Positions 1 through 6,787 of a DNA stretch of 15,650 bases are shown piece after piece (position 1 is the first letter of the stretch; the number at the start of each line of letters is the position of its first letter). Under the pieces are notes generated by a model. That model made no database searches, was not told the origin of the DNA, and saw only the letters and a program-made list of their open reading frames with translations. The DNA lies in contig CAZXSM010000052.1 in assembly GCA_964643255.1 (NCBI GenBank), forward strand, positions 1 through 15,650. Direction: 5' to 3'. The translations under genes and the position numbers were made by a program. This DNA comes from JAAYRG01 sp964643255 (GTDB lineage: Bacteria > Bacillota > Clostridia > Lachnospirales > Lachnospiraceae).

Positions 1-28
1 TTGGGACCCACTAAAAAAATCAAGGGAG
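1..28 (+). promoter_or_regulatory. possible 3' end of a preQ1-I type riboswitch, cut by the window edge
   Basis: The window opens with ACCCAC, an A-rich tail and then CAAGGG, which runs straight into the ribosome binding site of the first gene. This order (3' strand of a stem, A-rich tail ending in AAGG at the Shine-Dalgarno) resembles the translational preQ1-I riboswitch, whose short pseudoknot tail hides the ribosome binding site. The 14-base tail matches my memory of the Thermoanaerobacter tengcongensis aptamer at about 10 positions. The downstream genes handle queuosine precursors, which supports the idea. The 5' half lies outside the window, and the bases just before CCC do not clearly fit the conserved loop, so the call is tentative. 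Confidence 0.3.
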
Positions 29-35
29 TGATATT

Positions 36-740
36 ATGGTTAGATACAATAGGATCATACAGAAAGATCCTCGTGAAATTGTGCTACTAAAATCGCGCCC
101 ATGTCAATGGGGGCGATGTTTTTTTTGCGACTATATAGATGATAATAGCGAAGAAGACGACAATCTAAACGATTTTAATGAACAAGTTTTAAAAAATGTG
201 ACAGGTGAATTTGAAAAATTAGAAGTGATTAATTCAGCAAGTGTATTTGAATTGCCTAAGGGAAGCTTAAAAAATATCAAAGACGTAGTGATTAATAAAG
301 GTATTAAAGAGATATATTTTGAATGTCATTGGTCTTATCGTAACAGACTTAGAGAAATACAAGATTATTTTCCAGGTATTAAAGTAAGGTTTAATACTGG
401 AATTGAGACATTTGATAATGATTTTAGAAACAAGTATTTAAAAAAGGGAGCTGCATTTGAAAGTCCTGAGGAAGTTGCAAAATACTTCTATATTGCATAT
501 CTCTTAGTAGGTATACAAGGTCAAACCAAGGAAATGATTGCAAAGGATGTTGATATAGTCTTAAACTACTTTGACAGAGGACGTATTAATATATATGAGA
601 ACAACTCTACCCCTGTTAAGGCTGATCCGGAACTTATTCAGTGGTTTAGAGAAGAGTACGGCTATCTTGAAGATATGGATAAGATTGAAATCTTGTGGAA
701 TACTACAGATTTTGGGGTAGGTGCTGAGGATGAATACTAA
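36..740 (+). CDS. queL: radical SAM protein, likely queuine lyase (QueL-like)
   Basis: This 234-residue protein probably belongs to the small radical SAM subgroup that converts the queuine base to preQ1 for reuse in tRNA modification, as shown for Clostridioides difficile. The sequence shows three cysteines near the N-terminus, C23, C28 and C31, in the context RPCQWGRCFFCDY. They should bind a [4Fe-4S] cluster that cleaves S-adenosylmethionine. The spacing is CX4CX2C rather than the usual CX3CX2C. The protein is short for the superfamily, as expected for this subgroup. The start is supported by AGGGAGTG at 23-30. It overlaps the QueT-family gene by 11 bases, so the two are probably translationally coupled. 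The shared context with a queuosine-precursor transporter is the main support for the specific function; the radical SAM call is firmer than the substrate. Confidence 0.7.
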   Translation: MVRYNRIIQKDPREIVLLKSRPCQWGRCFFCDYIDDNSEEDDNLNDFNEQVLKNVTGEFEKLEVINSASVFELPKGSLKNIKDVVINKGIKEIYFECHWSYRNRLREIQDYFPGIKVRFNTGIETFDNDFRNKYLKKGAAFESPEEVAKYFYIAYLLVGIQGQTKEMIAKDVDIVLNYFDRGRINIYENNSTPVKADPELIQWFREEYGYLEDMDKIEILWNTTDFGVGAEDEY

Positions 741-1209
741 AAAGCTTGCTAAGGGAGCAACAGTTGCTGCTATATATGTGGTACTTACTATGGCCCTGCC
801 AGCCTATACTTCATTGCAGTTTAGGGTATCAGAGATAATGGTCTTACTAGCTTATTATAATCCGTTTTATATATTTCCCCTTACCCTTGGATGTGCATTA
901 GCTAATATTGCAAGTCCCTTTGGGATATTTGACGTAATATTTGGTAGCCTAGCTACTTTCTTAGCTACAACATGTATGAGCAAAACTAAAAACATGTATC
1001 TAGCAAGCCTATGGCCCACCTTTTTTTGTTTTATAATAGGGCTTGAGATTCTTATCTTATCGGCTGAGCCAGTTAATTTCTTTTTGGTTACAGGTCAAAT
1101 AATGCTTTCGGAATTTATAATTGTTACTATTGTAGGAGTTCCTGTTATGAAAAAGTTGATGAAAAACAGGTCTTTTAGCAAGTTGGTGTTAGATGTTGGA
1201 GAGGAATAA
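730..1209 (+). CDS. queT: QueT-family ECF transporter S component (queuosine precursor uptake)
   Basis: This is a 159-residue membrane protein with about five or six hydrophobic segments and a short basic N-terminus (MNTKKLAKGATVAAIYVVLT). It fits the QueT family of substrate-binding S components. Such proteins work with a shared energy-coupling module (two ATPases and a T protein), not encoded here, to import preQ1, queuine or related bases. I chose ATG 730 over GTG 721 because TAGGTG at 718-723 is well spaced for it and because family members start close to this point; the GTG would add only three residues. It overlaps the upstream radical SAM gene by 11 bases. Together they suggest import of queuine followed by its conversion to preQ1. 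The exact base transported cannot be read from sequence. Confidence 0.8.
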   Translation: MNTKKLAKGATVAAIYVVLTMALPAYTSLQFRVSEIMVLLAYYNPFYIFPLTLGCALANIASPFGIFDVIFGSLATFLATTCMSKTKNMYLASLWPTFFCFIIGLEILILSAEPVNFFLVTGQIMLSEFIIVTIVGVPVMKKLMKNRSFSKLVLDVGEE

Positions 1210-1214
1210 TATAT

Positions 1215-1628
1215 ATGAAAATACTAGTGATAGACGGCCAAGGCGGCAAAATGGGCAAAACAATTATAGAACAAGTTAAATCAGCTTTACCTTCTTGTAA
1301 AGTAACCGCATTAGGCACTAACAGTATAGCAACTTCTTCCATGTTAAAGGCAGGTGCTGATTACGGCGCAACAGGTGAGAATCCTGTAATATATAACTGT
1401 TCAGATGCTGATATAATTTTAGGTGCAATGGGGATTGTAGTTTCTAATTCCTATATGGGAGAAATAACACCGGCTATGGCTAGTGCGATTAGTTCAAGTC
1501 CAGCTACAAAGATTCTTATACCTATTAATAGGTGTGGAATTATTGTAACAGGCATAGAAGATATGTCATTTGATGATTATACTAAGTTAGCTGTGGAAGA
1601 AGTAAAGAAAATTGTTGAAGGTAAATAA
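1215..1628 (+). CDS. DUF3842 family protein, third gene of the queuosine-salvage operon
   Basis: This 137-residue soluble protein matches what I recall of DUF3842, a family of unknown function common in Clostridia. The N-terminus is strand-loop-helix with a glycine-rich loop (VIDGQGGKMGKTI, residues 5-17), like the nucleotide-binding turn of a Rossmann fold. Further conserved-looking stretches are GTNSIATSSMLKAGADYGATGENPV (around 34-58) and ILIPINRCGI (around 100-109), with a single cysteine in the latter. There is no signal peptide or membrane segment. It starts 5 bases after the QueT-family stop, with GGAGAGGA at 1198-1205 as ribosome binding site, so it is almost surely cotranscribed. A role in queuosine-base handling is inferred only from position. 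Confidence 0.75.
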   Translation: MKILVIDGQGGKMGKTIIEQVKSALPSCKVTALGTNSIATSSMLKAGADYGATGENPVIYNCSDADIILGAMGIVVSNSYMGEITPAMASAISSSPATKILIPINRCGIIVTGIEDMSFDDYTKLAVEEVKKIVEGK

Positions 1629-1659
1629 AAATTTGTGTATTTGTGTAAAAGAAATAAAC

Positions 1660-1741
1660 AAAAAGCAGGTTAGAAAAATATGATGTAACCCAAGTAAAGT
1701 TTAATTTACGGGAAATACCATGTTTATCTAGCCAGCTTTTT
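1660..1741. terminator. bidirectional terminator or structured element between convergent genes
   Basis: Two 14-base arms at 1660-1673 and 1728-1741 are nearly complementary, and each transcribed strand ends in a run of U. A second hairpin lies inside: CCC at 1689-1691 with GGG at 1710-1712, and GTAAA at 1694-1698 with TTTAC at 1705-1709. The element sits between two convergent genes, so it can end transcription of the queuosine operon on plus and of the ECF S gene on minus. The large, structured loop is unusual for a plain terminator. Confidence 0.55.
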
Positions 1742-1767
1742 ATTTTAAGCTCTTAACAAAGTGATTA

Positions 1768-2304
1768 TTAGTTTTTATTCTCAATAAATCCATTTTTTTG
1801 TAAAGCAATAATAATTGGGGGAATAATAATAATCTGAATAATTATTCCAGGTATGGCATTTAAGAAGGCCCCTGCCATGAACATTTCAATAGTAAAGGCT
1901 GTCTGTCTTGCATTGAATACTATAAAGCTTGCTATACCCCATACAATTCTACCCACAATCATCGCTACAATTAAGCTAACAAAAACATTTGACTTTTTCT
2001 TGGGTAATTTTTCATATAACAATCCAGTTACAAATCCATATGTAGCTAGTTCAAAAGCCATAGGAATACCTACTGGAAAAAGTGGTGGCATACCAATTAA
2101 CATATACCTTAATAGTGGAACTATAAAACCAATAACAAGTCCATACTTTGGTCCTAATACAAAACCTGCAATCAGTACAGGGATATGCATTGGTAGTAGC
2201 ATATTTCCGATACTAGGTATTTGTCCAGTAATAAATGGTAGGACTATGCCTAAAGCAATAAAGAGTCCAGCAAGTACTAAATTCTTTGTTGAGTTTTTCT
2301 TCAT
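1768..2304 (-). CDS. ECF transporter S component, substrate unknown
   Basis: This 178-residue protein is almost entirely hydrophobic, with about five or six membrane segments, and reads as a substrate-binding S component of an energy-coupling factor vitamin transporter. Useful marks are the start MKKNSTKNLVLAGLFIALG, the stretch NMLLPMHIPVLIAGFVLGPKYG and the segment ELATYGFVTGLLYEKL, which recall the broad family that includes folate, pantothenate and pyridoxine carriers. I cannot tell the substrate. The ATPase and T subunits are not in the window. I chose the ATG at 2304 because GGAGG (complement of 2311-2315) lies just upstream; a start 25 codons earlier would read through the leader terminator and lacks family-like sequence. 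The gene stands alone and appears to be controlled by attenuation. Confidence 0.8.
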   Translation of the reverse strand: MKKNSTKNLVLAGLFIALGIVLPFITGQIPSIGNMLLPMHIPVLIAGFVLGPKYGLVIGFIVPLLRYMLIGMPPLFPVGIPMAFELATYGFVTGLLYEKLPKKKSNVFVSLIVAMIVGRIVWGIASFIVFNARQTAFTIEMFMAGAFLNAIPGIIIQIIIIPPIIIALQKNGFIENKN

Positions 2305-2328
2305 AAATTTCCTCCTGATTTTGTTAAT

Positions 2329-2380
2329 AAAAAAACATGAAGAATATACGCCTAAAATTATTTTGGCGTCTACCTTCATG
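2329..2380 (-). terminator. leader attenuator before the ECF S component gene
   Basis: On the minus strand CATGAAG (2374-2380) pairs with CTTCATG (2336-2342). An inner stem ACGCC/GGCGT (2365-2369 with 2348-2352) carries further A-T pairs, and seven T residues follow at 2329-2335. This is a textbook intrinsic terminator, but it lies between the promoter and the ribosome binding site of its own gene. It should stop transcription unless an upstream signal prevents it. I did not find the competing antiterminator strand by eye. Confidence 0.75.
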
Positions 2381-2466
2381 GTATTATTAATTTCTTATGT
2401 TATTGTGTCTAACAAGTTAGATGTATTAAATCCTAATAAAGCCTTGTGCTTACTTCAGTAAGCTTT
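2381..2466 (-). ncRNA. candidate riboswitch or leader RNA of unassigned class
   Basis: The leader from the inferred start near 2466 begins with a perfect hairpin, GCTTAC-TGAA-GTAAGC (2463-2448). A second hairpin abuts it: ACAAG/CTTGT (2447-2443 with 2416-2412), then a one-sided internal loop, then TTAG-G-AT paired with ATCTAA. Two stacked hairpins ahead of an attenuator terminator, in front of a vitamin-type transporter gene, is the layout of a riboswitch. I compared it from memory with TPP, FMN, THF, preQ1-II, purine, SAM and T-box consensus sequences and none fitted. Confidence 0.5.
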
Positions 2467-2472
2467 GAATTT

Positions 2473-2501
2473 ATTTTATCAATAAGTTTATATATTGTCA
2501 A
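2473..2501 (-). promoter_or_regulatory. sigma-A promoter for the ECF S component leader
   Basis: On the minus strand TTGACA (2501-2496) is followed after 17 bases by TAAAAT (2478-2473), a near-consensus promoter. It places the transcript start near 2466 and gives a leader of about 160 bases. An inverted repeat, ATTGT-N6-ACAAT at 2495-2510, overlaps the -35 box and could be a regulator site. Confidence 0.75.
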
Positions 2502-2524
2502 ATAACAATTTTTCCTTTAAATAG

Positions 2525-2565
2525 AAGACAATTTTATAGATATGTTGTATAATGTGTTGTATAAT
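2525..2565 (+). promoter_or_regulatory. promoter region of the patatin gene with a tandem TGTTGTATAAT repeat
   Basis: AAGACA at 2525-2530, a 17-base spacer and TATAAT at 2548-2553 make a plausible promoter. The 11-base string TGTTGTATAAT occurs twice in a row (2543-2553 and 2555-2565), giving a second TATAAT 12 bases on. An inverted repeat TTGTA-N5-TACAA follows at 2557-2571. The promoter is divergent from that of the ECF S component. Confidence 0.55.
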
Positions 2566-2605
2566 TTACAATATAAGTCAAGACAAGGAGTTCGTGTAAA
2601 TACTC

Positions 2606-3454
2606 ATGAAAACAGGAATGGTATTAGAAGGTGGCGCAATGCGAGGAATGTATACGGCAGGCGTGCTAGATGTTATGATGAAAAACAATATAGAAGTTGA
2701 TGGTGTAGTAGGTGTTTCAGCGGGAGCGACCTTTGGAATTAACTATAAGTCAAGACAAATAGGAAGGACTCTTCGCTATAATTTGAAATATAGCAGAGAC
2801 CCTAGATATGTTAGTTTAAAATCTCTTATAACAACTGGGGACCTCTATGGGGCTGACTTTTGTTATGTTGAGTTGCCTACTAATTTAGACCCATTTGACC
2901 AAAAGGCATATATGGAGAATCCAGTAAAATTCTACGTTGTAGCCACAGATGTACATACTGGACAACCAGTGTATCATCTTTGTGATAAGGGTGATGAAGA
3001 AGATACTCAGTGGATACGTGCCTCAGCATCAATGCCCCTAGTATCAAGAATTGTTTCTGTAGGGGGATATGATTTACTAGACGGCGGAATGTCAGATGCT
3101 ATACCTATTTCATGGTTTAGGAGTATAGGTTATGAACGAAACATAGTAATCCTAACAAGGCCAGAAGGCTATAGAAAAAAGAAAAACTCCTTACTTCCAG
3201 TGGTAAAGCTTCTTACTAGAAAATATCCTAAAATTGCAGAAGTAATGGAAAATAGACATAAAGTATATAATGACACAATTGACGAGTTACACAGACTAGA
3301 GAAAGAGGGCAATACCTTGGTCCTAGCTCCTAGTGTGGATTTGGGGATTAAAAGAGTTGAAACTAATCCGGCGGAACTCCAGAGGGTTTATGATATAGGA
3401 ATTAAAGATGCTAATGCTAATATTCAAAGGATGAAAGAGTTCTTGGCCAAGTAG
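2606..3454 (+). CDS. patatin-like phospholipase family protein
   Basis: This 282-residue protein is a patatin-fold lipid acyl hydrolase with a Ser-Asp catalytic pair. The oxyanion-hole loop is EGGAMRG (residues 8-14), the nucleophile is S38 in GVSAG, and the catalytic Asp is D159 in LLDGGMSDAIP. There is no signal peptide, so it should act in the cytoplasm or at the inner face of the membrane. The C-terminal third (about 175-282) is charged and helical, as in bacterial patatin-like proteins of about 280-300 residues. AAGGAG at 2585-2590 lies about 15 bases from ATG 2606, longer than usual, but upstream codons hit a stop and the family motif begins at once, so the start holds. Substrate is unknown. 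It seems to be a single-gene unit. Confidence 0.85.
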   Translation: MKTGMVLEGGAMRGMYTAGVLDVMMKNNIEVDGVVGVSAGATFGINYKSRQIGRTLRYNLKYSRDPRYVSLKSLITTGDLYGADFCYVELPTNLDPFDQKAYMENPVKFYVVATDVHTGQPVYHLCDKGDEEDTQWIRASASMPLVSRIVSVGGYDLLDGGMSDAIPISWFRSIGYERNIVILTRPEGYRKKKNSLLPVVKLLTRKYPKIAEVMENRHKVYNDTIDELHRLEKEGNTLVLAPSVDLGIKRVETNPAELQRVYDIGIKDANANIQRMKEFLAK

Positions 3455-3458
3455 ATAC

Positions 3459-3481
3459 ATATCAGTATATATTACTGGTAT
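3459..3481 (+). terminator. weak hairpin after the patatin gene
   Basis: ATATCAGTA and TACTGGTAT can pair over nine positions, including one G-U pair, around a five-base loop just after the stop codon. The following bases are AT-rich but lack a clear T run, so it may be only a weak terminator. The rest of the 100-base gap is AT-rich with TATAAT-like strings and no promoter I trust. Confidence 0.3.
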
Positions 3482-3562
3482 ACATTCTTATAATAAATAT
3501 TATAATTCTAATGATAAAACAACCGTTTAAAATTATTAAATAATATACTAAAGGTGATAATT

Positions 3563-6500
3563 GTGGACTATTCAAAAATATTAGGAATATTAATTGTTAC
3601 AGGTGGGAATATAGGAACAACTTTTGGATTATTTGTTGTTTATTCAAAGGTATATAAAAGGAAGAAAAGATTATTATTGTGTTCAAGTTTAGCCGTCTTA
3701 TTATGGATATTTGGAATTGCACTTACAGTTGTAGCAGCAAATCAGAGAGGGGCAATGATTGGATATATTATCGCTACTTTAGGATGGGCTCCTTTTCCTG
3801 CCTTAATGCTTCATTTTACCTTGAAGTTAACCGGGATAGAGGACAAATTAGATAAGAGATTTGCTTTTTTTATGTATATACCTAGTCTTTTGATGGTTTA
3901 TGCTTCATCAATTCTGCCAATTATGGGTCGTAATCTTAATGACTTGGTTGATACAAAATATGGATGGACCATGACTTATTCTCCTAATGGATGGTTATAT
4001 TTCTATTATATATATCATATAGGATATGCAATCATAAATCTTATTATCTTACTTAAAGAGGGTAAAAAGCATAAAGAAAAAAAGCAAGGGAAATTATCCT
4101 CCCTATTAATTACAGGTTATATAGTTATATATTTTCTTAAAATAGCAACATTTATTTTAGTATTGCAACATGGTATGTTTTTACCGAGAGTTGAATTTAT
4201 ACTTTCATTAATTGCAATATACATACTTTTTTATGTAGTATACAGATTAGGCCAGTTGGATACTGGAGTATCAGACCCTAATCAAATTATTCTTAATGAT
4301 AAAGTTTCAAGCGATGTTTATAATGTAGTCATCAGAGTACTTTTGCTTTGTAGTTGTGTAGGAGCTATTATTGTACTCTTAATATGGCTACTAGGACATA
4401 ATCAAATTGAATGGTACTATAATATTATAAAAATTGCTATAATACTTTTCGCTGTATCAGGATCCTTATATGCTCTTAATAGGTTGAAATTAGGCAGCAG
4501 GACAAAAGAGTTATTGGTTGCTATTAGTGTTTCAATTGTTATTCCTAGTGCGACACTAATGAATATAGAGTATGGCAGTGTTAGTGTATGGGCTTTTATT
4601 TTTTTGTTTATTATTATTTGCCTTGTTTATGATAGAAAGTTATTACTTATATCTGTATCAACAGCCTCATTAATGTCCCAACTTCTTGTTTGGGGGGCTA
4701 GTCCTTCTGTACTTGTTGAGATAAATTCTAAAGATTACATTGCTAGAATTGGAATTATTTCTGTAGCAATTATAGTATCCGTATTTGTAAATAATGTATA
4801 TATTAAAAAACTGAAACAAAATGCTTACTACCTAGAAAAGCAAGAACTTTTGTATGATATATCGGTAGGTTTTGAGTATGAAGACAACTTTGATTTGGAA
4901 GAGATAATATATGATATCCTTAAAAAAAGTGGAACATTCCTTAGTGTAGAAATGGGTTATTTTATATTATTTGATAAAGAGCTTAAGAGAATAACTTGTT
5001 CTAAGAATTGGACTAGGCAAGATTCAAAAATAGAAATAAGCGAAATTGAAAATGTTACTCCAGATATGATCGAGATAATTAGTAACCAACTAGAAGCAGA
5101 AAAAATTGCTGTAATCGAAGATACAAACCCTGGATCTTCTTTTGTTAAAAACAATGAAATAGTAGACATATCTACTGATTATAATGGAACAAAATCAAAA
5201 GATAAAGATGCATTTTCATATTATAAAGAAAAGTTAACAAAAGACCTTAGAGAGGCTAACATAAGGGGATTGATTAATGCACCTATTAAAGATGGTAGAA
5301 ATAAAAATGTTATTGGTTTTATAGGCTTTAGTTCAGAAAAGCCATTAAAGGAATGGAATATAGACTCTTATGACTTTACTAATATGGTGGCCAATAGTAT
5401 TACAGACCTAATAAGCAGGGCTGAAGTAAGAGAGAAAATATATATGCTTGCATACTACGATCAGGGAACAAAGCTACCTAATCAAGTTTTCTTTAAGGAA
5501 AAATTAAGGGAAAAAATTAAGCAAGCAAAAGAAAAGGGTACAATGGTTGCTGTAGTTTTCGCTGATATAGATTCATTTAAGTCTATAAATGATACAATGG
5601 GACATGAGTTTGGTGATAAGGTATTATATCAGGTGGCACAAATAATTTCTGACAATATTAGAGATGAAGATATCCCTGGTCGCTTTGGTGGGGATGAGTT
5701 TACAATTGCACTAGTTGATATTACCAGTGAAGATCAAATAGTCAGTATTATGGACCGTATTACAGCTGAAATTCGAAAACCATTTTATACAGACAATCAA
5801 GAAATATTTATAACAATAAGTGCTGGAATTGCTATATACCCTAAAGATGGAACAGATACAGAAACTCTTGTTAAAAATGCTGACACAGCCCTATATAGTG
5901 CAAAGACACGAGGTAAGGACAAATATGTGTTTTGTTCCCAGGAAATGAAGAATAGAAATCTGAAAGTGACTCAATTAACCAATGACTTGTATAAATCAAT
6001 TGAAAAAGATCAGTTACTACTTCATTATCAACCACAAATTGATTTGAAAACAAAAGAGATAGTTGGTTTTGAAGCTTTGGTTAGATGGAAGCACCCTAGT
6101 TTTGGTATGATAAGTCCAGGAGTTTTTATTCCTTTAGCTGAAAAATCAGGCTTTATACATCAAGTTGGCGCATGGGTATTAGAAGAAGCTTGTAGACAGT
6201 GTAAGGCCTGGCAGGATGAAGGATTTATAGGGCCAAGAATAGCAGTTAATATATCTGTATATCAACTTAGCCGACCTGATTTTGTTTTGGAAGTAGACAA
6301 TACACTTAAGAAGACTGGGTTAGCTTCTGAATATTTGGAGCTTGAAATTACAGAAAGAGCAGCGATTAGGAATGTGGAACAAATTACTGACACCTTAATT
6401 AGTCTAAAAGACCTTGGTGTTAGCATATCAATTGATGACTTTGGAACCGAGTATTCATCAATAAGTTGGTTAAAGAATCTATCTATTGATCGAATAAAAA

Positions 6501-6736
6501 TGGACATACAATTCGTTAATGGCATTGAAGGCAGTAATAAGGATCAGATAATAGCCAAGTTTATTGTTAACTTAGCTAAAGACATTGAGATGGAGATTAT
6601 AGCAGAAGGGGTTGAAACTAAAGCTCAACTTGACTTTTTAACTAGTCATCATTGTGATGAAGGCCAGGGCTATTATTTCTACAGACCTATGCCCGCTGAT
6701 CAAATTGAGAAAACTATAATACATAAGAAAATATAA
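3563..6736 (+). CDS. membrane-bound GGDEF-EAL cyclic di-GMP signalling protein
   Basis: The 1057-residue protein has about 12-13 membrane segments in residues 1-415, the first part resembling the 7TM sensor found on some histidine kinases. A GAF-like region follows (about 430-635), then GGDEF (about 640-805) and EAL (about 815-1050). The diguanylate cyclase site is intact: GGDEF at 709-713, with RDED five residues earlier as the inhibitory RxxD site. The phosphodiesterase domain has EALVRW (E837), NIS, ELEITE, DD at 958-959, the RIKMD lysine, AEGVET and the GQGY glutamine, so metal and general-base residues are present. One oddity is DDFGTEYSS, where most active domains have DDFGTGYSS. GTG 3563 is chosen because AAAGGTG at 3550-3556 is well placed; GTG 3554 lies inside that site. 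It may make and break cyclic di-GMP in response to a membrane or intracellular signal. Confidence 0.9.
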   Translation: MDYSKILGILIVTGGNIGTTFGLFVVYSKVYKRKKRLLLCSSLAVLLWIFGIALTVVAANQRGAMIGYIIATLGWAPFPALMLHFTLKLTGIEDKLDKRFAFFMYIPSLLMVYASSILPIMGRNLNDLVDTKYGWTMTYSPNGWLYFYYIYHIGYAIINLIILLKEGKKHKEKKQGKLSSLLITGYIVIYFLKIATFILVLQHGMFLPRVEFILSLIAIYILFYVVYRLGQLDTGVSDPNQIILNDKVSSDVYNVVIRVLLLCSCVGAIIVLLIWLLGHNQIEWYYNIIKIAIILFAVSGSLYALNRLKLGSRTKELLVAISVSIVIPSATLMNIEYGSVSVWAFIFLFIIICLVYDRKLLLISVSTASLMSQLLVWGASPSVLVEINSKDYIARIGIISVAIIVSVFVNNVYIKKLKQNAYYLEKQELLYDISVGFEYEDNFDLEEIIYDILKKSGTFLSVEMGYFILFDKELKRITCSKNWTRQDSKIEISEIENVTPDMIEIISNQLEAEKIAVIEDTNPGSSFVKNNEIVDISTDYNGTKSKDKDAFSYYKEKLTKDLREANIRGLINAPIKDGRNKNVIGFIGFSSEKPLKEWNIDSYDFTNMVANSITDLISRAEVREKIYMLAYYDQGTKLPNQVFFKEKLREKIKQAKEKGTMVAVVFADIDSFKSINDTMGHEFGDKVLYQVAQIISDNIRDEDIPGRFGGDEFTIALVDITSEDQIVSIMDRITAEIRKPFYTDNQEIFITISAGIAIYPKDGTDTETLVKNADTALYSAKTRGKDKYVFCSQEMKNRNLKVTQLTNDLYKSIEKDQLLLHYQPQIDLKTKEIVGFEALVRWKHPSFGMISPGVFIPLAEKSGFIHQVGAWVLEEACRQCKAWQDEGFIGPRIAVNISVYQLSRPDFVLEVDNTLKKTGLASEYLELEITERAAIRNVEQITDTLISLKDLGVSISIDDFGTEYSSISWLKNLSIDRIKMDIQFVNGIEGSNKDQIIAKFIVNLAKDIEMEIIAEGVETKAQLDFLTSHHCDEGQGYYFYRPMPADQIEKTIIHKKI

Positions 6737-6746
6737 AAGATTTTAT

Positions 6747-6775
6747 TTGACATTTCCAAAGTATAATCATATACT
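6747..6775 (+). promoter_or_regulatory. promoter of the T-box iorA-iorB-ligase operon
   Basis: TTGACA at 6747-6752, a 17-base spacer and TATACT at 6770-6775 form a near-consensus promoter, placing the transcript start near 6782, just before stem I of the T-box leader. A TATAAT at 6762-6767 is too close to this -35 box to be its partner. Confidence 0.75.
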
Positions 6776-6787
6776 TATAAATATATT

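Noticed and set aside
2305..2379. A 25-codon N-terminal extension of the ECF S component
   Set aside because: It would translate through the attenuator terminator, while a strong ribosome binding site sits just before the internal ATG at 2304.
1853..2461. Long open frame of 202 codons on plus, opposite the ECF S component
   Set aside because: It is antisense to a protein with clear family features, has no ribosome binding site, and reads through the leader and terminator of the minus gene.
2381..2466. THF, TPP, preQ1-II or T-box identity for the ECF S leader
   Set aside because: None of the conserved strings of those classes that I can recall is present; the leader is left unassigned.
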